The position numbers were made by a program, and so were the translations under genes. From positions 99,947 through 163,946 of the forward strand of contig LNKV01000062.1 of assembly GCA_001465935.1 (NCBI GenBank): 64,000 nt of DNA, in the 5' to 3' direction. Source of the DNA: Clarireedia homoeocarpa (Eukaryota > Ascomycota > Leotiomycetes > Helotiales > Rutstroemiaceae). The stretch's first letter is position 1; each line of letters opens with the position of its first letter. Positions 11,311 through 23,415 of this stretch are shown in pieces. The notes beneath the pieces were generated by a model. That model ran no database searches, was not told the DNA's origin, and saw nothing but the letters and a program-made list of their open reading frames with translations.

Positions 11311-12123
11311 CTTTCTATTTCCAGGACCATCCATCTAATGGCTCGGCCCAGGCTCGGCCCAAATCAAATTGTACGTTTTGGTCGTGGGGGGTTATTCATT
11401 TCATTCCTCTTTTTCTTCTTCTTTTACTTACTCTGCTTACTATGTATGCATGTATGTATGTATGTATATACCAACTCCCCTGACGAGCACCGTTGGAGTG
11501 AGTGAGAGTATATATCAACTAGTCGGCCGCACGCAGGGGGGAACGCAACGCAATATAATGTATTCATTCATTCATTCTATTTCTGATTCCAGCGGGGTAT
11601 GATGTGGCAGGCGATGGAGTTGCTAGTTGCCAGTGAGTGAGTGAGTGAGTGATATGTGCGATCGATGGATGGATGGATATACATAGTACTACTGTAAGCG
11701 GAACTCGTGCCTGGTTGTGTGTAGGCTGGCTGTCTTTTGCGGGGAGATGGATGGCCTGAGTAAGGGATGTGATGTGATGTGATGGCCGGTGGGTATGCTT
11801 CTCGGCTGTTTCATTATTTGGAAATACCTCTTCCTTTCTTTCTTTTTTTTTGGTTATGTGGTTTATTAAGGAGGATATGAATGGGATCGAGGCTTTCGGA
11901 AGCGGAAGCTTCTCCTCTCAAAGATATTTGATGGATTGGGTGGATAATAAGACGTTAGTAGTGATGAGTAGTGAGATATTGTTTTTTGTTTGGACTTGCG
12001 CTAATGATCATCCTTCATTATCGTCGCCGCCTTGTGTCACAGAGCTGGGATCTAAAATACAGTTGCTTCCTATACCACAAGAAGTCTCCGAATACTTCTA
12101 TTCTTATTTTTCAACTCGCAGAT
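10190..12123. other. Spacer with simple repeats
   Basis: No supported gene. Visible repeats are CTATA at 10821-10857, CTTA at about 11236-11256, a CT run of about 44 bp at 11262-11305, GTAT at about 11450-11465 and GTGA at about 11632-11652. The left end should contain the polymerase 3' UTR. Confidence 0.65.
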
Positions 12124-14330
12124 ATGGCTGCACTATTCGAGCGCGAAGTAATCAAGGACAATCCCATTAAAGGAGGACTAGATACATTTCGAGATTGTTT
12201 CAAATCAATATACATGAACCTGAATATCTCCCTTAGTTCTAATATGATACAAACCGTCTTTACAACAGCTACTACTCTAGGTATTATCCAACACTTTCTA
12301 CTTATATTCGTAACTAAGACATATAGATATTCACGACTTGGTGCTCATTCTTATTCAGGTCTTGATGCACGAACCAGCGGCTCGAAAACTCCCTTCTCGA
12401 GTAGCTGATAGAAGCCTCCTTGTTGATCTATCTCGAGTACAATTACGCGTAATTACGAACGAGTCGAACGGCGATTTAGTTATTCCTTTGATAGAAAAAA
12501 TCATCGATGATTAGTCTGGCACATCCAATCGAAACGACGAAGATATCTGGCTGGCCGTATACGATTTGGTCGTACTTACACCCGCAAACTTGAAACATCC
12601 TACCCCGGAGGTTGCCTTTGACAAAGCTATCTTCGATACACCCATATGACCTAGCTCAGCTTCTCAAACGGGGCTTGAGGAAACACATAATGAGGTCGAT
12701 CGGTGAATCCTTGAGGAGCTCAAGGGGCGTGTCTATTATAATACTGAAGGGTTTTTTGGAGCGATATTTCGAAGAAAAGAGTTGGTCGAAGAGAATAGAA
12801 GATATTTGCGAAAAAGCGATGGCTCAGCATACCGATGGATACTGGAGCAATTGGCCAGAACCTCCATCTCAAACTCCATTCTTTCGCTGGTTTATGAAGC
12901 TTCAGGACTCGGTTCTCAAAGGCATTGATCGCAGATATTATACATCGGCAAACAAGGTATTAAGCGGCTCGGAGGCTGATCGCAAGCTTGATATTTTCCT
13001 TGCATCTACAAACACTGCTTTGCCCAATAATAAGCATAATTGGTCGAATGTTTTGGTAATTGGAGAACACAAACAGAACTCTACAGAAGATAGTTCTTCG
13101 AAGATATTACTACAATTGGCAGGCTATACACGTGAAGTGTTCGGGAGTCAGCCAGCTCGTCGATCTGTACCTGGATTTACGATTTGTGGAAGCTTGATGC
13201 GTCTTTGGGTCTTTGATAAATCTGGTGTATATAGCTCCAAGCAGTTCGACATATACAAAAAGCCTATATAGTTGATTAAGACCATTGCTGGATATATACT
13301 TATAACAGAAGCAGAACTGGGCCTGAATACATTTATCAAACATGATGAGCATAGTATATACACCGATATTTATAAGACAAGAATCTACTTGGAGAGAAAG
13401 CCTATTCCTTCACAAAAGGCGATTGTATACCAGGGTACAGCATGTTATCGAGCCAAGACTGAACCTTCGGGCAAGTGGAGATATATTGTCAAGTTTACTT
13501 GGCTATCGGATAAGAGACAGCAGGAAGGAAGATTATTGAACATTGCTAAGGAAAGAAGGGTGAAAGGTATTACCGAATAGTTTCATCATAAGGCTATTAG
13601 TATTAATGAAAGTGCGGACACTATTACGAATTTGCACCGACCTATGGACACAGTAAGGAAGTTGTCCAACAAGACTTCCTGGTTTAATAGCGACGCGGAA
13701 TCAAGCCAGGGATCAAGAAAAGGAAGCCTTGTCGAAACATCCAAGAGCAAGAGCCGATTAACAAACTTAAGAGCCAGCCTCAACACCGCTACGATCTCTT
13801 CTCAGCGAAAAAGAAAATCATTTCAAGGTTTTGTAGATGAAAACAGGGTTAGAAACAGATCCAAATCAAGCAATCTTCAAAGCAGTCTCAGCAGGGCTCA
13901 GATAGGAGATCATGAACTGCACCCAGCGGAGTTCGACAGTATCAAAGAAGCCGAAGAGGATAGCCTTGCAGATGATGACGACGAGATATACAGTAATCAG
14001 GTTCACTATTGCTTGGTTATTTCGCCGGCTGGTCGGCCACTTCAAGAATACAGATCGACTCTGGGGCTTCTGGAAGCATTGCGTGATGCTATCAAAGGTC
14101 ATACATAAGTCACTCCTTGAGGATGGAAAGATACTTCATCGCGATATTTCGATAAATAATGTCATCGTCACGGATTTTGCTGAAGGAGATCTGAAGGGGA
14201 TACATACTGATCGACCTGGACCTAGCGAAGGAGTTGCATAGTTTGCGGGGTAAAGCTAGTCATCGGACTGGTACAATGCAGTTTATAGCAATCAGGGTAC
14301 TCCGAGGAAGCGGGCATATATTCCGGTCCT
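12124..14330 (+). pseudogene. FunK1-type fungal protein kinase, decayed
   Basis: This is the remains of a FunK1 kinase (Pfam PF17667 type), a family expanded in filamentous fungi. Family blocks occur in the expected order but in different frames. They are MAALFEREVIK at the start, HEPAA then RVADRSLLVDLSR near 12370-12440, and WSNVLVIGEHKQN near 13040. Next come GSLMRLWVFDKSGVYSS near 13190, IAGYILITEAELGLNTFIKHD near 13283, the catalytic loop HRDISINN at about 14138-14161, and GTMQFIAIRVLRG near 14270. Stop codons interrupt it after LIEKIIDD, at 13269-13271 and after VKGITE near 13578. A frame change lies just before SLLEDGK near 14107. Many lesions are C/T or G/A transitions. It lies tail to tail with the NLR relic, so two recognition-type genes have decayed side by side. 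Confidence 0.88.
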
Positions 14331-15491
14331 TACGTAAATTTGTTGATTCATGAATGGACGTAGTCGACGTGTAAATAGAAGTCCATTCATAAATAGACTA
14401 CGTCTATATATAAACACTTTTAATTTGTATCTCAACTAGTCTTTATATAAGTACTATTTACCCCTTACCTTCCCAGCAGTATTAGCTCGCTGCTGTTTAC
14501 TTTTCCTAGGTCCCTCAACTACCTTACTGTCGCTATTTTCCTTCGATACTAGTGCTTTCTTAGTACATAATACTATACTAGCTAGCTATCTATAGTTATA
14601 ATCCTTATTATTTTTGACCTCTCTAGGGAAGTTATCGATAATCTGAGAGAGCGCCAGCGAGGTTATCTGAGAGGGGGCGGGCAAGGTCATGTGAAAGGGT
14701 GCCGGCGCGAAAGACAAGGATGAGGCAGCGCTTCCAAAGCGGCTATACTTCCTCTTGCTCGACTTCAGTGCAACAGGCATAAATAGTTTAGGGTAGCAGG
14801 CTTGGGGCTTCGTACTCGGCAACCAGCAGAGAAGCGTACAGCCAGTCTGCTGTATAGTCTCCTCACAGCGATCGAGCATCTCTCGCGGACTCACAAAATC
14901 CGGACCTATGGAGTTCGAACTTTGTCCAAGAATATGATCCGTCCGCAGAGAACTTCACAGCATCTCTCTACAAGGTTCTGCAAGGTATCCCGCCGGAATC
15001 TTCGATACATCATCTCCCATCGCATCCTATCTATGCACGGATGTGTTCCAGCGAGTATCTGTCCTATATACACTCTTTTTATTCGTTGGCCTATGCCAGC
15101 TTTTTCTCCTGCACTAATTGTATATGTTCACTTACACCTCGACCTTCTGATCGGCCGAATCGTATTTCAATTTTTCTCTACGGTCTAGTTTCGCCGGGTG
15201 GCACCGTGCGTCCAAGTCTACAGATAGACATCATCATAGTGAGAGTCGATCCTCCGACGAGAAGGCTATCTACCACTCAAATGCTTCTTCGAGACATACT
15301 GAATTATTTGAATGTAATTGATAGTGTAATAGAGATATTTACAGTATATAAAGCTTTTATGAATTCGGAGCAGATAGTGGACTTACAAGCTATCACAACA
15401 TAAAATAATATCGGCACGATTTCGAAAGGAATATACATATTAGTGCTTGAAGATAGTAATTCAAACTGTCATAGAAAAATTTTGGAGTATC
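14331..15491. other. Unassigned spacer with an anonymous open frame
   Basis: The DNA between the FunK1 relic and the NLR 3' end has near-normal base composition. A plus-strand frame is open from about 14,900 to 15,403, with text such as NPDLWSSNFVQEYDPSAEN and PPTRRLSTTQMLLRDILNYL. It lacks a good start and I do not recognise it. A 102-codon minus-strand frame at 14586-14894 is equally anonymous. Either may be a remnant of a duplicated gene. Confidence 0.4.
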
Positions 15492-16709
15492 CTATTTGTC
15501 AGTGCTTTTCTCTAGCTCCGCGCGCTGAGTGCCTTTCTTACGCAGCTGTTCTACTACAGCAGTATGCCCGTTTTTTGCAGCCCATGATAACGGCGTCCGA
15601 TCATATTTATCCTTGGCCTCTAGATCAGCACCTTTCTCAAGTAGCTGTTCTACTACAGCAGTATGCCCGTTTTCTGCAGCCCATGATAACGGCGTCCGAT
15701 CATATTTATCCTTGCCCTCTAGATCAGCACCTTTCTCAAGCAGCTGTTCTACTATAGCAGTATGCCCGTTTTCTGCAGCCCTTGATAACGGCGTCTGACC
15801 GCATTTATCCTTAGCCTCTAGATCAGCGCCTTTCTCAAGTAGCTGTTCTACTACAGCAGTATATCCTTTTTCTACAGCCTATGTTAATGGCGTCTGACTG
15901 TTTCTGTCCTTAGTCTCTAGATCAGCACCTTTCTCAAGCAGCTGTTCTACTATAGTAGTATTCCCTCTTCTTACAGCCCATAATAGCGGCGTGTGACCGT
16001 ATTTATCCTTGGCCTCTAGATCAGCACCTTTCTTAAGTAGCTGTTCTACTATAGTAGTATGCCCGTTTTCTGCAGCCCATGATAGCGGCGTCTGACTATA
16101 TTTGTCCTTGGCCTCTAGATCAGCACCTTTCTCAAGTAGCAGCTCTACTATAGCAGTATTCCTTCTTCTAACAGCCGATGATAGCGGCGTCCGACTATAT
16201 TTGTTCTTGGCCTCTAGATCAGCACCTTTCTTAAGTAGCTATTCTACTATAGTAGTATACCCGTTTTCTGCAGCTCTTGATAGTGGCGTCTGACCACTAT
16301 TATTCTTAGCCTCTAGATCAGCACCTTTCTTAAGTAGCTATTCTACTATAGTAGTATATCCCCCTTGTACAGCCTATAATAGCGGCGTCTGACTATATTT
16401 GTCCTTGGCCTCTAGATCAGCACCTTTCTCAAGTAGCTGTTCTACTATAGCAGTATATCCCCCTTGTGTAGCCTATAATAGCAGCGTCTGACTATATTTG
16501 TCTTTAGCCTCTAGATCAGTACCTTTCTTAAACAGTTATTCTATTATAGTAGTATTCCCTCTTCTTGTAGCTTATAATAACGGCGTCTGACTACTATTAT
16601 CTTTAGCCTCTAGATCAGCACCTTTCTCAAATAGCTATTCTACTATAGTAGTATATCCCGCTTGTGTAGCCTATAATAGCGGCGTCCGACTATTATTATC
16701 CTTAGTCTC
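15492..16709 (-). pseudogene. Severed C-terminal ankyrin array of the NLR-like gene
   Basis: This is about twelve 99-bp (33-residue) ankyrin repeats, read on the minus strand with consensus text such as GHTAVVEQLLEKGADLEAKD. The array ends with LRKKGTQRAELEKSTDK and a stop at 15492-15494, which looks like the natural C-terminus. It is the downstream part of the gene whose front half lies at 23,356-26,177; the LTR element sits between the two. Repeats near 15,500-15,800 are close to intact. Those from about 16,200 to 16,709 carry many C-to-T changes on the plus strand, including TAG/TAA codons in place of Trp and Gln codons. It can no longer be translated as one product. Confidence 0.88.
16705..16709. 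repeat. Left target-site duplication of the LTR element
   Basis: The flanking 5 bp reads GTCTC here and GCCTC at 23351-23355. The single difference is a C-to-T transition. The same GCCTC occurs at this place in every ankyrin repeat (TTGGCCTCTAGATCAG), so the insertion site is exact. Confidence 0.85.
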
Positions 16710-16926
16710 TATAACGAGACTACTAGTTAAGATACTGAATAACCTTAGAATTAATAACTACAAAGCTAAGAGGATTATAAGGGCTCGAAAGCTTATATAC
16801 AGGAAGTGATTATATACTATATTATATATATACTAATATATACTAATATATACCTAATGTCTGACTTACTCTCAAAGAGGTTATATCTTTATATAGTATT
16901 ATAATAATTCGGTTAGAATTATTATA
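16710..16926 (-). repeat. Left LTR (element 3' LTR)
   Basis: 217 bp, beginning TATAACGAGACT and ending GAATTATTATA on the plus strand. It aligns end to end with the right LTR without indels. All differences I see are transitions, nearly all C-to-T or G-to-A towards this copy, which marks it as the more heavily RIP-mutated LTR. The usual TG...CA termini read TA...TA here. Confidence 0.9.
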
Positions 16927-16941
16927 TCACCCCCCCCTTCT
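16927..16941 (-). other. Polypurine tract of the LTR element
   Basis: Directly inside the left LTR the minus strand reads AGAAGGGGGGGGTGA, a typical plus-strand priming tract abutting the 3' LTR. It fixes the orientation of the element as minus. Its long G run survived because RIP prefers CpA contexts. Confidence 0.75.
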
Positions 16942-19449
16942 AAAAAAGCTTACTCTTAAGCGTCCTAATTGCTTTATTAATTATTATTTGAATTATATAT
17001 CTTTAAGGTTTCTTTTTAATAAATATAAATAATCTAAATAGTCTATAATAAATAAATATAATTATAGAAATAATAATAGTAGCTTCTTAGTTTAGTGATA
17101 TTATATTTTAGATATTACAAAGTTCAAGAATCACTTTTTATTTATTATAGTTATTAGGTAGTCTCCTTTAGTATAGTTATAGTCGTCTTCTCTAGATTCC
17201 TATAATCGAAGCTATTTAGAGAGAAGTACTAGAAGACCAAGTACCTTCGAGTTAGTTTAATAGAAGTCTCAAAGTAGTATTAGAGATATCTTGAGATCCG
17301 ATATTTAGTACTAAGTTAGATCGATATTATAGTCTCTCTATTAGATATAATATTTTAATAACTTTTATTTTAAATAACAAGCTAGTACTTACTCTATTTT
17401 ATATTTGTTTATTCTTATTATATTAATTAGCAGAGATAGTTTATTATACTAATCTAGTAATAAATTATTAATTATCTTCTTTAACTTATTAATCGGGAAT
17501 ATATTATAGATTTATATAATACTAAGTAGATCTAGATAATAAAAGTAATTAATATATTCTAAGATCTTAAAGTGTTTATTAGTAAAGTAATTTAGTTTCT
17601 TAGATAACTACTATATTAATAGATATTATATATCTAACTAGATATAATCGTTAATTTAGAAGTTTACTAACTAATAATATTTATTTACTTACTTAACTAT
17701 TTACTTTTAAGTAACTATAATAATAGAGTGAGTATATTCTAAAGTTTTATAATTATAGTAAATATAAATATAAGTATCTTAGATATTAAGGTTATTGACT
17801 AAAGGATATTTAGTTAACTTCTAATTTTATATAACTTTAAAAGTATATTTATAAAGTACTTCGAAAAAGAACAAGTTATTAAAAGAAGAATATAATAGAG
17901 TTAGCTATATATAATCTATTATTAGTAGGAATTCAAACTAGTTATCTTAATAATAATTAATAAAGGGTCTTAATCGTTTTTATAAATACTAGTTATAAAC
18001 TTCTATTTATTTATTAGTTTAAAGATAGTTTATAATAGAAAGTTTAATCTTAGTTCCGAGGATATTATTAAACTTAGTCTAGAATAAAGATATAAACTAA
18101 GGTCTATAATCAGATAGTATTATCGCGGGTAAACTATAGTATTAGTAGATATATAAAATATAGAGTTTAGTTTAGTCTTTTATAGTAATAGTCTTGTAAT
18201 ATAGAATTATAATAACTTACTTAGATAAATAATCAATAATAATAAATATATTATTATATCTATATTTATCTTTATTAAAACTATAATAATCTATAATAAT
18301 ATATTCTTATATATAAGTTGGAATTAGTAATAAGTAAAGTAAGTTAAGTATCTTATTTCTTAGAACCAAACTTCGATAATATATATAATAATTGTAAATA
18401 TATATAATAATATTCTTTTTTATAAAGTGTTAATAATAATACTTTTTAAAAAACAAGTAAGTTTTCTTAATATTTAAATAAACTGTAGTAATAGAGTTAT
18501 ATACTTTGTAAATAAGAAGGGTTTTTAAATTCTTAGTATCAAGGATAATAAGATAGTTTTTATAAAGTAATAAGTTTTTTTTAATTTTAAATCTAAATTT
18601 AGATTTTAATTCTCTTTGATTTATTATAATTCGTAAAGTTTATAAAGAATTATAATCGTGGTTTATTTATAAAATATAAGTAACTAGATTAATAAGATTT
18701 ATAGAATTCGTAAGAGTATTTATTTTAAAGACAGATTTATTAAAATAGTTATATATATAAAAAGTTAAAATCCGGAGATTTAACTTCTTATCTTTAAGTA
18801 ATTACTAGATATAATACTCTTTTTTAAATTTATTTTAGAAATCTAATTTGTTCTCTTTTTAAATAAGAGTATTTACTAATAAATTATCTTTATTAAAGTG
18901 ATATATAATAAAGAAATAATAATTAGTTAAGAGTTCGGTCTATCGAGCTTATTAGATATTAAATACTTTAATAATTATAAAGTATTCTAAAGTCTTATAA
19001 TTAATATAAACTCGGATCTAGTATAAAGTACTTGTTAGCTCGATATACTAATATAAGAATAACTTTATAATTATAAGTATTTCTTTATTATAAACCTTAT
19101 AATTAAATTTAACTAGTTATATCGTTTTTAAGAAGTATATAATTAGGAACTAGTTATTATTATATTTTTAAAATAATATATTTATTATAACTTTATCCGA
19201 TATATTAGTTTCGAGTATATAAAAGAGGTTATAGTTATAATATTATAGAAATAGAATAGAGATCAGTATTTTCTTAAATATATTAAATAACTACTAGTAG
19301 TTAGTATCGAAGTTAAAGCGAGTTACAATTTTTATTAGATTAATAAAAGACTTTATAATTATATTAAAATCGTAGATAAATTATCGATAAAAATTATAGA
19401 AGTCTAGAAATAATTAAATATCTTTAAGTATAATTAAGTATATCTATTC

Positions 19450-19653
19450 TTAAATAATAATAACTTTTTCGGAATTAACTTCGATATTATTAATTAAGAT
19501 AATAAAGTTAAAGTACTTTATATATTTAATATCGAACTTATATTTCTTAAGATCAATTTATAAATCGATATCCTTAAGTCTTTAAAGTATTTAGATAATA
19601 TAAACTATATACTTAAATTTATTTTCTAAGTAAATTAAGATATTATCAAGATA
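19450..19653 (-). pseudogene. Reverse transcriptase core remnant (gypsy type)
   Basis: On the minus strand, 19,653 to 19,621 reads YLDNILIYLEN, the gypsy YLDDILIYSEN box with Asp-to-Asn and Ser-to-Leu changes explained by single transitions. It continues in the same frame as RLKDIDL, stop, IDLKKYKFDIKYIKYF and then VNSEKV, matching the order that follows the catalytic box in Ty3/gypsy polymerases. The frame has several stops. Confidence 0.8.
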
Positions 19654-22600
19654 AGTAGTATAAAAAATATCAAGAAAATTAAATAGAATATTATTTATAT
19701 AATACTAATATATAATCGAGTTATTAGTTAATCTAAATAGTATAACTTTATACTTATATATTCTATATTATATATAGAATATAATATATTCCTTAGAGAC
19801 CGGGTTTATATAAATATAATAGAATACTTAATAGATATCTAGTTTAATAAAGACTTTTACTTTTAAAAGCTTAATTAAGATTTTATTAATAAGTAGAAGT
19901 AAATATCTATCTTTATAAATAAGAGTATTTAAAGTTCAGAAGTTAATATATAAATAAAAGGAATTATTAAACTTTCTTATAAATAAGATAGGAATTATAA
20001 AAGGTACTTAATTTAATTTAATAAAGTTTTTAAACAAGTTATCTATAATATATTCTTTAACTACTTCTAGCTCTTTTAGCGATATCTTATAAAGAGGATT
20101 ATACTTAAAAGTTTTTTCTTTATTACTTTTTAATTAGATCTTATAGTTATATAGATAATAAAGTAGAAGGAAGTTGAACTTAGATTTTAAGAATATATAT
20201 ATATATACTATATATTTAACTAGTATAAGTAGTTTAATATCAATATTTATAAAAGAGTATATAGTAATAAAATAGTTAGTCAAGGCTAATAACTATATAA
20301 TTAAAGTAGTTAAATTTTATTTAGATATTTACTACTCTTTTTATTAGTTAATAAGATTATCAATCTTTTATAAAATAATTATAAAGAGTTTATTATCATT
20401 ATCTCTTTTATAAATACAGTTTATTATTATAATAGAGATTGTATATATCTCTATAATACTTAGTTTATATTATAAAAAAGAGATCTAAAAAGACTTTAAA
20501 AGTCTCTTAAACTTAGTATTAAATATAAAAGTTATAGGCTCGACTAACTTTAACTCTTTTTCTATATAGATAATAGAATATTTAATTTAGACTTTATAGA
20601 ATAAATTATTTTTAACTAAAATAGCTTTGTTTTTAATAAAGAAATCTAAGTATTTATTTAAGATATTAAGTAGAGTTATTTTAATATAGAGTAATAAATA
20701 TATAATAAATATTTTTAATATTTTTCCGTTTGTATATTATATTTTAATAATAACTATATTAATAAAAAATAGTTATTTCTAATAAATTTTTTAGTCTAAG
20801 TTATTTTAATTAAATTTTCAATCTCGATATACTATATTAGTTTAATAAACCTTGTTTATTATCTTGGGCTCGTGTAAATAAGTTTTAATATTATAAGATT
20901 TTATATATATTTAGCTTATAAGTAGTTCTTTAAACTAAATAAAATATCTTTAAATATAGTTAACTAATACTCGATTCTTAATAAGCTATTTATATTCTAG
21001 TATTATTATATATATATCTAAGTAAATAATTAGAAAAAAAGTAAATAATTAGATATAACTATTGATTATAAGATTGATTAAAATATAATAGATAATTAGA
21101 AGTTTATCTTAGTTATTATATTCTTTGACTTATAAAAGTGTTTTCAAGTATTTAATTATAAACCTAAGATTATAATAAAGTTGTTAAAAAAAAGAAATAT
21201 TAATTAATATAAAGCTATTTACTTTAGAGTTAATAAGAACTTTAGTTTAATAGAAGATACTATTTTTTATTAGTTTATATAATATTATTATATAGTTTCT
21301 ACTTATCAATTTAATTAAATCTAAATATCTTATATCTTTTAAGTTATTTAAAAAAAAGTCTTTATCTAAATACTATCTTTTACTTAGTTTACTTCTAATT
21401 ACTTTATATAAATTATAGCTTTAGTCTAGATTTTAGTTAGGATATTATTTTCTTTCTTTATTTTCTTTATTATATCTTTATAAAACTTATACTCAACTTT
21501 ACTCACTATATAGTATAGAGTCTAGACTCAAGCGAGAGCAAAGAAGAGAGAGCTTTAAATAAAGTTACTAATTAGTAAAGTAACTCTTTAGCTAAAGGAG
21601 AAGTAATATAGTATATTAGTAAATAAAAGTAGTTATATAAATAAAGTAGTAGTAAAGATACTAGATTAGTTTTAAAGAACTTACTAGCTTTTAATATAAA
21701 TAGTAGCTCGGTCTTAACAGTTTATTATAGTCACTATTATTTTAATAGAAACTTATTAAACTTACTTATTTATTATAATATTAGTATTATTTATATCTAG
21801 ATACTAAAGTACTTATATATTAGTCTTATAATTCTCGCTTCTAAAACGACTTATAAATAAATATATTTAGTAATTATTATTTAACTTTTTAATAAAGTTT
21901 TAGTATTTATTCTTTAAATTGATCTTACTAATAATATTTACTAAAAGCTCGAACTATTAATAGAAAAGCTTAAAGAGTTAGCCTTCGAGCTAGACAAGAT
22001 ATATATATATATTTTAAGTATACTAGTACTTAGCTAGATCTATTAAGAAGTTAGTTATTTTATTGATTATTTACTCGGATATAATATTGTCTTAGATATA
22101 TAATTCTTTATAATACTCAAAGGCCAAGCCTTCTAATTAGTCTAATATAAATAAGTATTTAGTATTGTTATTAATAAAACTATACTTATACTAGCTAATT
22201 CGATTTATAATAAACTTTCTCTATAATTAGATAATAAACTTTTTTTTATTAGAGAGTTTATTAGTTAAATATAGAACCTTAAATAATATATAACTCGATA
22301 TAACTAAAGTAGTATTATATTAGTATAAAGGAGCAAGTAGTTATAAGCTATATAACTAATATAGTAGTAATAGTTAGAAAGTACTAAGTAAGTTATATTT
22401 AATTGTTAGTTAAAGTAATAACTGTTTTTTAATCTAATCTACTAATATAGTATACTTAGTATTTTAAACTATTAGTTATATTTAGAATTAGACTTATATC
22501 TCTATTATTTAAGTTATTAGTATTGTTATTAAGTTATTAGATAATATAACTAAAGGAGCTCTTTAAACCGCTTTTCCTTTACTTTTGCCTTGACGTTGAT

Positions 22601-23133
22601 AGTTATCTTAGTCACCAATATCTATATTTTAGTTGAATTAAGATAAAGGGGATATAGATAATATTGAATAGTTTTATTAAGTTGTAAAGAGTTGTATAAG
22701 AGAGAGAGATTGTTAATAAGAATCTGAGAGAGACTTATCTCCTACTTAGTATATAGCTTAGAGTATTGCTTAGCTAGTCTCAAGAGTATTCTGAGTACTA
22801 AGCTGAGTGTCGAGAATAGTAGTAGTGCCTTGCGAAGTACTACAAGAAGGCGAGCCCGCTTACTTAGCCAATACAGAACGACTTAGCTAACCTCTATTTT
22901 GAGGTTAGAGAGATATTCGATATATTGTTGTAATAAATCTTTAGAGACTATATAGAATAGGTAATTTAAGGGGTATTGGAGAGTAATACTATATATCGGC
23001 AAGGCCGGAATAGGTCTATTCCTACTGCTCAGAGAATCCTTAAAGAAGAGATTCAAAGGTAAGAAGGGATTAAGTATTGATATTATTTAGATAGCCGTTA
23101 ACGTGGCTGAAAGGATAAGTGAGTTGTTAATAA

Positions 23134-23350
23134 TATAACGAGACTGCCAGTTAAGACACTGAATAACCTTAGAATTAACAACTACAGAGCTAAGAGGATT
23201 ATAAGGGCCTGAAGGCTTATATACAGGAAGTGATCATATGCTATATCACGTGTATGCTAATGTATGCTAATGCATGCCTGATGTCTGACTCACCCCCAGG
23301 GAGGTCATGTCCTTATGTAGCATCGTGATAATTCGGTCAGAATCATCACA
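23134..23350 (-). repeat. Right LTR (element 5' LTR)
   Basis: 217 bp, ending AATCATCACA, so the CA terminus is preserved. It is followed immediately by GCCTC and the resumed ankyrin repeat. It retains many cytosines lost in the left LTR, such as CACCCCCAGGGAGGTCATG. Confidence 0.92.
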
Positions 23351-23415
23351 GCCTCTAGATCAGCGCCTTTCTCAAGTAGCTGTTTTACTACAGCAGTATA
23401 TCCCCTTTGTGTAGC

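Larger units (their letters stand above)
16710..23350 (-). mobile_element. Ty3/gypsy LTR retrotransposon, RIP-degraded
   Basis: This is a complete 6,641-bp element with 217-bp LTRs at both ends and a 5-bp target-site duplication. The polypurine tract lies beside the left LTR on the minus strand, so the element points leftward, in the same direction as the host NLR gene. The interior is extremely A/T-rich, with stops in all frames. A reverse-transcriptase core is still readable on the minus strand near 19,450-19,653 and has gypsy-type order. The right 600 bp (22,560-23,130), the expected leader and gag side, is less eroded. I could not identify a primer-binding site with confidence. The element is surely immobile. 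Confidence 0.92.

Noticed and set aside
15500..16700. Regular ~99-bp repeats considered as a CRISPR or satellite array
   Set aside because: On the minus strand they translate to standard 33-residue ankyrin repeats, and the units have no unique spacers.
16710..23350. Idea that the 16.8-22.5 kb A/T region is a centromere or mitochondrial insert
   Set aside because: Matching 217-bp LTRs, a target-site duplication, a polypurine tract and a readable gypsy reverse-transcriptase core explain it fully.
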